This document shows positions 1-5,377 of a DNA stretch of 6,167 nt, one piece after another. Under the pieces are notes generated by a model, which did no database searches, was not told where the DNA came from, and saw only the letters and a program-made list of their open reading frames with translations. Source of the stretch: JBHIER01 sp046760705 [NCBI: bacterium] (GTDB lineage: Bacteria > JBHIER01 > G020348925); assembly GCA_046760705.1 (NCBI GenBank), contig JBHIER010000213.1, positions 1 to 6,167 of the forward strand, given 5' to 3'. The translations under genes and the position numbers were made by a program. Positions within the stretch are counted from its first letter, which is position 1, and each line of letters starts with the position of its first letter.

Positions 1-20
1 TGCGGTGTTTTTCAAACCTC

Positions 21-38
21 TCAGGTAAAAAAACCTGA
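21..38 (+). other. Small hairpin with an all-A loop
   Basis: TCAGGT (21-26) and ACCTGA (33-38) are exact reverse complements around a loop of six A. A short TTCTT follows. It could be a weak first terminator ahead of the strong one, but the stem is only 6 bp and the T run is interrupted. Confidence 0.35.
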
Positions 39-47
39 TTCTTCCTC

Positions 48-93
48 CTGCAGAACAATCGACAGCTTCCGGAGATTGTTCTGCAGTTTTTTT
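48..93 (+). terminator. Strong rho-independent terminator
   Basis: A perfect 13-bp stem, CTGCAGAACAATC (48-60) with GATTGTTCTGCAG (74-86), has a 13-nt loop and is followed at once by seven T (87-93). The T run lies only on the right side, so it terminates + strand transcription arriving from a gene upstream of the window. It also insulates the sugar transferase from upstream transcription. Confidence 0.88.
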
Positions 94-166
94 GTGAGCC
101 TTATCCAACTCAGGGCGGACAAAGTGTCAAAAGAGCGGGCGGACCCCGTTGGATAGATTATCAAGG

Positions 167-192
167 GGGCAGGCAGGAACGTCCGCGCCTAC
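167..192. repeat. 26-bp direct repeat, copy 1
   Basis: This is identical over 26 bp to 274-299. It starts GGGCAGGCAGG and ends GTCCGCGCCTAC. Identity stops on both sides, so the unit boundaries are sharp. The start-to-start distance between the copies is 107 bp. Confidence 0.85.
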
Positions 193-273
193 AGATGCGC
201 GGTATGGAAACCGCGGCTACGGTTGGCGGGGAGACCAAGCGCAGGGGCCGAACTCTGTGTCGGCCCCTTCTGA

Positions 274-299
274 GGGCAGGCAGGAACGTCCGCGCCTAC
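274..299. repeat. 26-bp direct repeat, copy 2
   Basis: This is the second exact copy of the 167-192 repeat, placed 5 bp after the perfect 9-bp-stem hairpin 243-268. Two copies with unrelated DNA between them argue for dispersed repeat units rather than a CRISPR array, which would need more copies and regular spacers. Confidence 0.85.
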
Positions 300-361
300 G
301 AGGAAGGGGATGCCGGAGAGTTCCGAGACCCCCTCTTTTTTGGATATGCCGAAAATGGGGG

Positions 362-390
362 TGGACAAGGGGGCCAAAAAGATATATATT
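362..390 (+). promoter_or_regulatory. Putative sigma70-like promoter for the sugar transferase
   Basis: TGGACA (362-367) and TATATT (385-390) each match the sigma70 consensus at five of six bases and are separated by exactly 17 bp. The spacer contains GGGGG then AAAAA. Transcription would start near 397 and leave a leader of about 160 nt before the ATG at 560. The prediction is from sequence alone. Confidence 0.5.
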
Positions 391-470
391 GAGAGAGATG
401 TCGGTTGCCGTCTGGGAGCTGCGAAAAGGTCGGCGGGGGCCTCTCCCGAGTGGCCTGGGGGGTGAACTGA

Positions 471-500
471 GAAACGGAGAGGCGATCAATTCGCCGTTTC
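471..500 (+). other. Bulged hairpin in the putative leader of the sugar transferase
   Basis: GAAACG (471-476) pairs with CGTTTC (495-500), and an inner GCGA (482-485) pairs with TCGC (491-494) around a 5-nt loop. Five nucleotides on the 5' side are left as a bulge. It sits about 60 nt before the start codon. It matches no riboswitch class I know and has no T run. Confidence 0.35.
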
Positions 501-559
501 AATCTCACTGCCGATTGCTCGATTCCAGCCGGCGCACGGAAACTCTGTAACGTCACAAT

Positions 560-1966
560 ATGTCGAAATCAAAAGAGAAAAGTCTGCTCCTCATCACGGA
601 CATCGTCGCCTTCAACCTCGCTTTTGCGGTGGTCACTGTTGGTGCGCAGATAGGAGCGCAGGTTGAGGGAAGGTGGTTCGTCACCTTTCCCGAAAGACTG
701 AACGGAGCTCTGGCTGGGGCTCTCTCCATCTACTGGCTCATCTTCTTTACCCTCTTTGGACTCTATAGGTCCTGGTACAATCAGTCACGGTTGGACGAAG
801 TTTTTCAAGCATTTAAGGTCTCTTTCTTCGGTATGGTCATCCTGTCCATTGTCACCTTCAACCTCGAGGCTCCGTTTCTCCTTTCCGCTCTTCTTCTCTC
901 AGCCTATTGGTTCATTCTCTTCACCTTTGTCTGCACAGGCCGTCTGGGCATCCGTAGCTTTCAAAGACATCTCTTGATCAAGGGGATCGGGAGAAGGAAC
1001 ACCCTCATCGTCGGTGGAGGGACCACTGGTGGGGATCTGCTCAAAAAGATCAAGGGCCATCCAGCTCTGGGTTATGAGGTGATCGGGTTTGTGGACAAGA
1101 GGCCAGATGGGGTGCAGAATGGGCTGGACGGCGTGCCCTTTTTGGGCACCTACGAGCAAATTCCTCATCTGGTGGATACGTTGAAGGTGAGCGACATTAT
1201 TGTCGCTGTGGAGTCGGGGTCGCATCAGGAGATCCTGGATATTATCGACAGTTGCAACGGTCTGCCGGTGAACCTCAAAATTGTGCCGGATCTGTACGAT
1301 ATCGTGAGCGGTCACGTAAAGACGCAGGAGATCTCCGGGTTCCCCTTAATAGACCTGCTGGCCGAACCGATGGCCCCTCTGGAGCGACAGCTCAAAAGGG
1401 CCATGGATATCGGCGTCTCCCTGCCTGTGCTCCTCTTCTTCTGGCCGTTATGGGCTCTGATCGCCATGCTCATCCGATTGGACACGAAGGGATCTATCTT
1501 CTTTACCCAGGACCGGGTCGGAAAGGACGGGAAGGTTTTCGTCATGATTAAATTTCGCTCCATGGTGCGAGACGCCGAAAAGCGCACCGGGCCGGTGTGG
1601 GCCCAGAAGGACGACTTTCGGATCACCCGCGTCGGCCGGGTCATCCGAAAGTTCAGACTGGACGAAATCCCCCAATTCATCAATGTTCTCAAGGGTGAGA
1701 TGAGTCTGGTCGGCCCCAGACCGGAGAGGCCCTATTTCGTCGAACAGTTGAAGGATAAAATTCCCCTCTATACGAAACGGTTGAAAGTCCGACCGGGGCT
1801 GACCGGTTGGGCCCAGACGAAACATAAGTACGATTGCTCGTTGGACGACGTCCGCGAGAAACTGAAGTACGACCTCTACTATCTGAGAAACATGTCCCTG
1901 ATGCTCGACCTGAAGATCCTTTTGCAGACTGCGGCCGTCATGATCAAGGGGAAAGGGGCCCATTAG
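560..1966 (+). CDS. Polyprenyl-phosphate sugar-1-phosphate transferase (exopolysaccharide / O-antigen initiation)
   Basis: A 468-residue inner-membrane enzyme of the WbaP/WcaJ/GumD type. It moves a sugar-1-phosphate from a UDP-sugar to undecaprenyl phosphate, the first step of a surface polysaccharide. Hydrophobic segments lie at about 8-28, 50-68, 88-102 and 104-124, the usual N-terminal bundle. A Rossmann-like CoA_binding_3 region follows, with glycine motif LIVGGGTTGG at 149-158. The catalytic C-terminal bac_transf domain starts near KRAMDIG (279-285), has a membrane helix at about 285-305, the LDEIPQ segment with the catalytic Asp-Glu pair (368-369), SLVGPRPE (382-389) and RPGLTGWAQ (411-419). 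Full length is normal for the large family members. The start gives the expected short basic N-terminus before the first helix, although no good Shine-Dalgarno is visible. The sugar cannot be told from sequence. No other glycan gene is in the window. Confidence 0.93.
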   Translation: MSKSKEKSLLLITDIVAFNLAFAVVTVGAQIGAQVEGRWFVTFPERLNGALAGALSIYWLIFFTLFGLYRSWYNQSRLDEVFQAFKVSFFGMVILSIVTFNLEAPFLLSALLLSAYWFILFTFVCTGRLGIRSFQRHLLIKGIGRRNTLIVGGGTTGGDLLKKIKGHPALGYEVIGFVDKRPDGVQNGLDGVPFLGTYEQIPHLVDTLKVSDIIVAVESGSHQEILDIIDSCNGLPVNLKIVPDLYDIVSGHVKTQEISGFPLIDLLAEPMAPLERQLKRAMDIGVSLPVLLFFWPLWALIAMLIRLDTKGSIFFTQDRVGKDGKVFVMIKFRSMVRDAEKRTGPVWAQKDDFRITRVGRVIRKFRLDEIPQFINVLKGEMSLVGPRPERPYFVEQLKDKIPLYTKRLKVRPGLTGWAQTKHKYDCSLDDVREKLKYDLYYLRNMSLMLDLKILLQTAAVMIKGKGAH

Positions 1967-1978
1967 ATCCCCCCTGAA

Positions 1979-1992
1979 CTGAGAGAGCTCAG
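1979..1992 (+). other. Short hairpin after the sugar transferase
   Basis: CTGAG (1979-1983) pairs with CTCAG (1988-1992) around AGAG, 12 bp after the stop codon. There is no T run, so at best it is a weak terminator or 3' end stabiliser. Confidence 0.25.
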
Positions 1993-2008
1993 CGGCGCTC
2001 GGACGAAT

Positions 2009-2030
2009 TTGTCAACTCTTTTCTTGACAA
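2009..2030. promoter_or_regulatory. Inverted repeat overlapping the serS -35 box (possible operator)
   Basis: TTGTCAA (2009-2015) and TTGACAA (2024-2030) are perfect 7-bp reverse complements separated by 8 bp. The right half contains the whole -35 hexamer TTGACA (2024-2029), so a protein bound here would compete with RNA polymerase. The alternative is coincidence: any TTGACA has a fair chance of a partial partner nearby. The other TTGACA promoter in the window (5093) has no such partner. Confidence 0.4.
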
Positions 2031-2052
2031 CCCCTCCTTTTCTATGTATTTT
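2024..2052 (+). promoter_or_regulatory. serS: Sigma70-like promoter of serS
   Basis: A consensus -35 TTGACA (2024-2029), a 17-bp spacer and a -10-like TATTTT (2047-2052) lie just upstream of serS. Transcription would begin near 2059, leaving a leader of about 30 nt. That is too short for a T-box, so tRNA-sensing attenuation is unlikely. The same hexamer pair and spacing recur at 5093-5121. Confidence 0.65.
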
Positions 2053-2089
2053 TCCTCCGAGATGGGACCGTCACAATGAAAGGGACTGC

Positions 2090-3361
2090 ATGTTAGATCA
2101 GAAGTACATTCGCGAGAATGTGGAGGCAGTAAAAAGGGGTGTTGCCAATAAAGGGGAGGAGGCCGACATCGATGCCTTTCTCCGCTGGGACAAGGAACGG
2201 AGGGCACTGTTGGCCGAGGCCGATGGGTTGCGGCACTTACGGAACGTCACCTCAGAGGAGATCGGCCGGCTCAAAAGTGAGAGAAAGGACGCCTCCGAGA
2301 AGATCCAACTCATGCAACAGGTGGCTCAAAAGATAAAGGATCTCGAAGGGGAGATCAGGGAGATCGAGGCCAAGATCCAGACCGTCCTGTTGGCCATACC
2401 AAATCTTCCCCACCCTTCGGTGCCGGTGGGCTGCGGTGAAACCGACAACGTAGAAATAAGAAAGTGGGGTCAGAAGCGGGAGTTTGAGTTCGAGCCTCTG
2501 CCCCACTGGGAGATCGGCGAGCGGCTGGAGATCATCGACTTTCGGAGCGGTTCCCAGATGTCCGGTTCGGGGTTCGTCACTTTCAGAGGACTGGGGGCCA
2601 GGTTGGAAAGGGCGCTGATCAACTTTATGCTCGGACTTCATACCGAGAGACACGGCTACACTGAGCTGGCCCTACCCTTTGTGGTCAACCGCAGATCCAT
2701 GACCAACACCGGGCAACTTCCCAAACTGGCAGAGGATATGTACCTGTGCGAGCTGGACGACCTTTTCCTCATCCCCACAGGAGAGGTGCCTGTGACCAAC
2801 ATCTATCAGGATCAGATCTTGAGAGAGAAGGACCTGCCGGCATACTACGTGACCTATACCCCGTGTTTTCGCCGCGAGGCTGGCTCTTACGGCCAGGAGA
2901 CCCGCGGTCTGATCCGGGTGCATCAGTTCGACAAGGTCGAACTGGTCAAATTTGTCCGCCCTGAAACCTCCTACGATGAACTGGAAAGGTTGCTCAGGGA
3001 TGCCGAGGAGGTGCTCCAACTGTTGGGACTGCCCTACCGGGTCGTCTCCCTCTGTACGGCCGATCTCAGCTTTGCTGCGGCCAAATGCTACGACATCGAA
3101 GTCTGGGCTCCGGGGGTGGGAAAGTATCTGGAGGTCTCCTCATGCTCCAATTTCGAAGATTTTCAGGCCCGGAGGGCGGCCATCCGTTTCCGCAGAGAGC
3201 AGACAGGCAGGGTGGAGTACGTTCACACGTTGAATGGATCAGGGGTGGCCCTGCCCAGAACCGTCATCGCCCTCTTAGAGAACTATCAGACGGAGAAAGG
3301 AACCGTGGTCGTCCCGGAGGTGGTGCGGAAGTACATGGGCGGCCTGGAACTGATTGGCTGA
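2090..3361 (+). CDS. serS: Seryl-tRNA synthetase (EC 6.1.1.11)
   Basis: A cytoplasmic class II aminoacyl-tRNA synthetase of 423 residues, the usual length. It charges tRNA-Ser, and also tRNA-Sec where present, with serine using ATP. Residues 1-100 form the N-terminal domain with the long antiparallel coiled coil (charged heptads at about 34-100) that grips the tRNA variable arm. The catalytic core shows the motif 1 region GARLERALINFM (169-180), the serine pocket LIPTGEVPVTN (227-237; TAE in many homologues), motif 2 CFRREAGSYGQETRGLIRVHQF (259-280) and motif 3 with VSSCSNFEDFQARR (349-362) and TLNGSGVALPRT (380-391). The ATG at 2090 is preferred over the upstream in-frame TTG at 2009 because homologues begin MLD-like, AAAGGGA (2079-2085) lies just upstream, and a TTG start would fall upstream of the promoter's transcription start. 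No truncation or missing catalytic motif is seen. Confidence 0.97.
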   Translation: MLDQKYIRENVEAVKRGVANKGEEADIDAFLRWDKERRALLAEADGLRHLRNVTSEEIGRLKSERKDASEKIQLMQQVAQKIKDLEGEIREIEAKIQTVLLAIPNLPHPSVPVGCGETDNVEIRKWGQKREFEFEPLPHWEIGERLEIIDFRSGSQMSGSGFVTFRGLGARLERALINFMLGLHTERHGYTELALPFVVNRRSMTNTGQLPKLAEDMYLCELDDLFLIPTGEVPVTNIYQDQILREKDLPAYYVTYTPCFRREAGSYGQETRGLIRVHQFDKVELVKFVRPETSYDELERLLRDAEEVLQLLGLPYRVVSLCTADLSFAAAKCYDIEVWAPGVGKYLEVSSCSNFEDFQARRAAIRFRREQTGRVEYVHTLNGSGVALPRTVIALLENYQTEKGTVVVPEVVRKYMGGLELIG

Positions 3362-3372
3362 CAACCTAAAGA

Positions 3373-3395
3373 CGATGGGCCTGATGACCTCATCG
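3373..3395 (+). terminator. Weak hairpin after serS
   Basis: CGATGGG (3373-3379) can pair with CTCATCG (3389-3395) with one G-U pair and a 9-nt loop, starting 12 bp after the serS stop. Only a short TTT (3403-3405) follows, several bases away, so intrinsic termination is possible but poorly supported. Confidence 0.3.
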
Positions 3396-3418
3396 CTCAG
3401 ATGTTTCCTGGAATATTC

Positions 3419-3444
3419 GCCACAGAGGCGCAGAGACACAGAGA
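3419..3444. repeat. CACAGAG-type purine-rich dispersed repeat
   Basis: This non-coding segment reads GCCACAGAGGCGCAGAGA then CACAGAGA, an internally repetitive run of CACAGAG/CGCAGAG units. Very similar CACAGAGGCACAGAG tracts occur between genes in many environmental bacterial genomes, from memory. A shorter echo, CCACAGAGTCACAC, is at 5137-5150 in the next large gap. No function is known to me. Confidence 0.5.
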
Positions 3445-3573
3445 TAGACGAAAAACAAAATGTTATGAAATCCAGACCCGAAATATATGTCAGATCAGGT
3501 GCTGAGACGTAAAGATTAATATAAACATCTCTATCTGCTCCGCATCTCAGTAGTTTATGAAGGGTTTATTACG

Positions 3574-4824
3574 ATGCGACTTTTTCCGAAAGAGAACGGG
3601 CTCGGACCCTCTGGGCGTACATACGAAATGTCAGCCTTTTTTAAAGGCTGCCTCTTCATTATAGCCATCCTCCTCATTCTGGCCTTTCTCATCTACAGCC
3701 AATATGTGGTCCACCGATTGAGGGACAACGAGCGAAAGCTCCTCCACGTGTATGCCAACCTCTATGCCGCTGCCACCTCTGAGCTTTCAGACGGGGAGGA
3801 GCTAAGCCTCATTTTCGATGAAGTCATTCGACCCACAGACTTTCCTATCATTGCTACCACGGCCGCCGGTCAGCCCTATGCCTGGAAGGGGATCGGGGTT
3901 GAGGTCGACGACCGGAGCGAGAAGGGGTTGACCAGAGTGGGCCGCATTCTGGCCAAAATGGATGCGAAGACAGAACCCATCCCCTTACTGGTGAAGGAGA
4001 CAGGCCAGATCGTGGGCTATCTCCACTACGGTGACTCCGGCTTGGTGAGGCAATTGAGCTGGATGCCTGTGGTCCAAATTGTCGTCGTCGGTCTGTTCAT
4101 CTTCATCGGGTTCCTCGGATTTCGGAACATCAAGAGGAGCGAGCAGCGCTACATCTGGATCGGTATGGCCAAGGAGACGGCCCACCAACTGGGGACCCCT
4201 ATCTCGTCGCTGATGGGCTGGCTGGAACTGATCAAGGCCGGAGGCGTAAAGGAGGGCCTGGATCAGGAGAGGCTCAGAGAGATCGTGCGCGAGATCGAGA
4301 GCGACCTGGTGCGTCTCAACAAAATTGTCTCCCGTTTCAGCCAGATCGGCTCGGAGCCGAAGCTGGAGGAGCAATCGGTCATTCCCATCCTCTCCGAGAC
4401 GGTGAGCTACTTCCGCCAGCGCCTGCCCCAGTTGAGCAAGCAGATCGAGATCCGGGAGCGATACGATGAGATCCCTGCCCTGCGAGTGAACAGAGAGCTC
4501 TTAGGCTGGGTCTTTGAGAATCTGTTCAAAAATTCCATAGATTCCATCGGGGACAACGGCGGCCGGATCGAGATCGGGGCCGGTCTCAACCACGACAAGA
4601 ATTGCGTGGCCATCACCTTCACCGACACCGGCCGGGGCATCGATGCCAAGGCCCAGCGCAGAATCTTCGCCGCTGGTTACAGTACCAAGAAGCGGGGTTG
4701 GGGCCTCGGCCTGACCCTGGCTAGGCGGATCATCGAGGAGTACCACAGCGGCCGCATCATGCTCAAAGAAAGTACGCCCGGCCAAAGAACAACCTTCCTG
4801 CTGACATTACCCGTTAGAAAATAG
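3574..4824 (+). CDS. Membrane sensor histidine kinase, AHQLGTP-box type
   Basis: A 416-residue inner-membrane kinase. One membrane helix (about 24-43) and a second (about 164-183) bracket a periplasmic sensor of about 120 residues with PIIATTAAGQ (91-100) and GYLHYGDSGL (148-157). The cytoplasmic part has the phosphoacceptor box KETAHQLGTPISSLMGWLE (200-218, His204), then an HATPase_c domain with N box ENLFKNSID (315-323), G1 box DTGRGI (351-356) and GWGLGL (375-380). There is no HAMP or PAS domain. Glutamine after the histidine, where many kinases have Glu or Asp, marks a subfamily I associate with Bacteroidota and relatives. The ATG at 3574 has AAGGG (3560-3564) nine bases upstream; Met19 (3628) is a less likely start. 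The PorX-like gene downstream is the probable partner, as PorY is for PorX, but I cannot claim orthology to PorY. Confidence 0.9.
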   Translation: MRLFPKENGLGPSGRTYEMSAFFKGCLFIIAILLILAFLIYSQYVVHRLRDNERKLLHVYANLYAAATSELSDGEELSLIFDEVIRPTDFPIIATTAAGQPYAWKGIGVEVDDRSEKGLTRVGRILAKMDAKTEPIPLLVKETGQIVGYLHYGDSGLVRQLSWMPVVQIVVVGLFIFIGFLGFRNIKRSEQRYIWIGMAKETAHQLGTPISSLMGWLELIKAGGVKEGLDQERLREIVREIESDLVRLNKIVSRFSQIGSEPKLEEQSVIPILSETVSYFRQRLPQLSKQIEIRERYDEIPALRVNRELLGWVFENLFKNSIDSIGDNGGRIEIGAGLNHDKNCVAITFTDTGRGIDAKAQRRIFAAGYSTKKRGWGLGLTLARRIIEEYHSGRIMLKESTPGQRTTFLLTLPVRK

Positions 4825-4829
4825 AAACT

Positions 4830-4872
4830 GGTACACTGTGACATAAATTCTGTACCGTCTATTGGCAATAGA
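4830..4872. other. Two adjacent dyads after the kinase stop codon
   Basis: GGTACA (4830-4835) and TGTACC (4851-4856) form a 6-bp inverted repeat with a 15-nt loop. Two bases later TCTATTG (4858-4864) and CAATAGA (4866-4872) form a perfect 7-bp palindrome around a single G. There is no T run, so they may act as a 3' end structure for the kinase mRNA, or the 15-bp palindrome may be a protein site. Confidence 0.4.
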
Positions 4873-4926
4873 TTATTACGAAGAAAACCCTGTGATTGAT
4901 CTATGAGGGACAGGGAAATCTGAACT

Positions 4927-4974
4927 CGAATATCGAATCCCCGGCTTTCGCGGAGGGCAAGTTTTGGATATTCG
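4927..4974. repeat. 8-bp inverted repeat CGAATATC
   Basis: CGAATATC (4927-4934) and GATATTCG (4967-4974) are exact reverse complements separated by 32 bp. The flanks (GAATCC on one side, GGATTTCC on the other) echo the same GAAT/GATT words, suggesting a decayed repeat element. Confidence 0.45.
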
Positions 4975-5092
4975 GATTTCCAACAAGAGTTCTATCTGCT
5001 TTCAGACATTTAGAATGGCCGGTATTGAGGACAAGACTTTTGAGAGGCTATACTGGGCTGTAACTCTGCCAGGCCTGAGACTCAATTTCCCC

Positions 5093-5121
5093 TTGACAGC
5101 ACCCCATTTTTCGGGTATTTT
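5093..5121 (+). promoter_or_regulatory. Sigma70-like promoter for the PorX-like gene
   Basis: TTGACA (5093-5098), a 17-bp spacer and TATTTT (5116-5121) repeat the exact hexamers and spacing of the serS promoter; both -10 boxes are followed by one more T. The spacers also share a C-run then T-run layout. The start would be near 5128, giving a leader of about 250 nt that carries the inverted repeat 5203-5300. This implies the regulator is transcribed separately from the kinase. Confidence 0.6.
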
Positions 5122-5184
5122 TACCGTGACTAAGGGCCACAGAGTCACACCCCTCAACGGGGCTCAGAGAGCTTTCGAATCAAT

Positions 5185-5224
5185 TATGGGAGTACTGGAG
5201 TGTTGGAGTATTGGAGTGTTGAAA
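5185..5224. repeat. Five tandem 8-bp TRYTGGAG-like units
   Basis: The units are TATGGGAG, TACTGGAG, TGTTGGAG, TATTGGAG and TGTTGAAA, in perfect 8-bp register. The outer units are degenerate. The tract lies in the predicted leader of the PorX-like gene and supplies the left arm of the larger inverted repeat. Confidence 0.75.
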
Positions 5225-5300
5225 ATCTTAGCACCAGTTCCCAGGTCCCGCAGATTCAGATCTTAGCGCGGTCCACTACCCCAACTCTCCAATACTCCAA
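5203..5300. repeat. 98-bp inverted-repeat element in the PorX-like leader
   Basis: The arms are 5203-5221 (TTGGAGTATTGGAGTGTTG) and 5282-5300, whose reverse complement differs at one of 19 positions. They enclose 60 nt that contain a direct repeat, ATCTTAGC, at 5225-5232 and 5260-5267. As RNA the arms would make a long stem in the 5' leader. As DNA it looks like a small non-autonomous dispersed element. GGAGTATTGGAG-type repeats occur between genes in other environmental bacteria, from memory. Confidence 0.7.
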
Positions 5301-5377
5301 TTTGTCCCCCGCCCTGGTGGATAAAATATGCGGCAGGTCTCGGTTGCTGATGATTAAGGATAGGAATGGTGGAAGCG

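Larger units (their letters stand above)
113..299. repeat. Cluster of REP-like palindromic repeats
   Basis: Several GC-rich palindromes and repeats are packed together. GGGCGGAC occurs at 113-120 and 137-144, and its core is echoed in inverse as GTCCGC at 181-186 and 288-293. CGCGGT (198-203) pairs with ACCGCG (210-215) around 6 nt. AGGGGCCGA (243-251) pairs perfectly with TCGGCCCCT (260-268) around 8 nt. Two identical 26-bp copies lie at 167-192 and 274-299. Recurring ends such as GCCTAC and GGCTACG resemble dispersed extragenic palindromes seen in many environmental bacterial genomes. Calling it REP-like is inference from this pattern; no REP transposase is visible nearby. Confidence 0.65.
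1..559. other. Repeat-rich intergenic region before the sugar transferase
   Basis: I see no convincing gene in this stretch. Open frames exist on both strands, but their translations are low-complexity Arg/Gly/Pro-rich sequence with no recognisable domain, and the longest one runs straight through the palindromic repeats. In order it holds a small hairpin (21-38), a strong intrinsic terminator (48-93), a cluster of REP-like palindromes (113-299), a promoter-like pair (362-390) and a hairpin in the putative leader (471-500). The upstream gene served by the terminator lies outside the window. Confidence 0.75.
4825..5377. other. 553-bp non-coding gap between kinase and response regulator
   Basis: No gene is supported here. 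An open frame on the + strand at 4964-5266 has a TTG start and no recognisable domain, and its C-terminal part is simply the translated 8-bp tandem repeat. The gap holds paired dyads after the kinase (4830-4872), an 8-bp inverted repeat (4927-4974), a promoter (5093-5121), the tandem repeat (5185-5224) and a 98-bp inverted repeat (5203-5300). The last 77 bp lead to the start codon and include a TAAAAT (5322-5327) without a convincing -35. Confidence 0.7.

Noticed and set aside
167-299. Possible CRISPR array from the two identical 26-bp copies
   Set aside because: Only two copies, the intervening DNA holds other palindromes, there is no regular spacer pattern, and no cas gene is visible.
149-550. 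133-codon open frame on the + strand, and overlapping frames on both strands at 189-556
   Set aside because: TTG start, Arg/Gly/Pro-rich low-complexity translation, runs through palindromic repeats and the promoter; several competing frames cover the same GC-rich DNA, and no domain is recognisable.
1448-1963. Long minus-strand frame opposite the sugar transferase, with similar ones at 2252-2653, 3985-4374 and 5726-6139
   Set aside because: They lie antisense to genes with clear domain motifs, and none has a recognisable domain of its own.
2009-2089. N-terminal extension of SerRS from an upstream TTG
   Set aside because: It would start upstream of the promoter's predicted transcription start and adds 27 residues not found in SerRS; MLDQKYIREN at 2090 is the family-like start.
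1967-2089. T-box riboswitch upstream of serS
   Set aside because: The promoter leaves a leader of only about 30 nt, with no specifier stem, T-box sequence or terminator/antiterminator pair.
3419-3444. CACAGAG tract as a coding or RNA gene
   Set aside because: It is internally repetitive purine-rich DNA without an open frame or stable fold; a dispersed repeat is the simpler reading.
3497-3525. Promoter for the kinase gene using TATAAA at 3520-3525
   Set aside because: The -10-like box is good, but no -35 resembling TTGACA is found at 15-18 bp spacing, so I did not list it as a feature.
4964-5266. 100-codon open frame in the kinase-regulator gap
   Set aside because: TTG start, spans the promoter at 5093, and its C-terminal part is the translated 8-bp tandem repeat. 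No family features.
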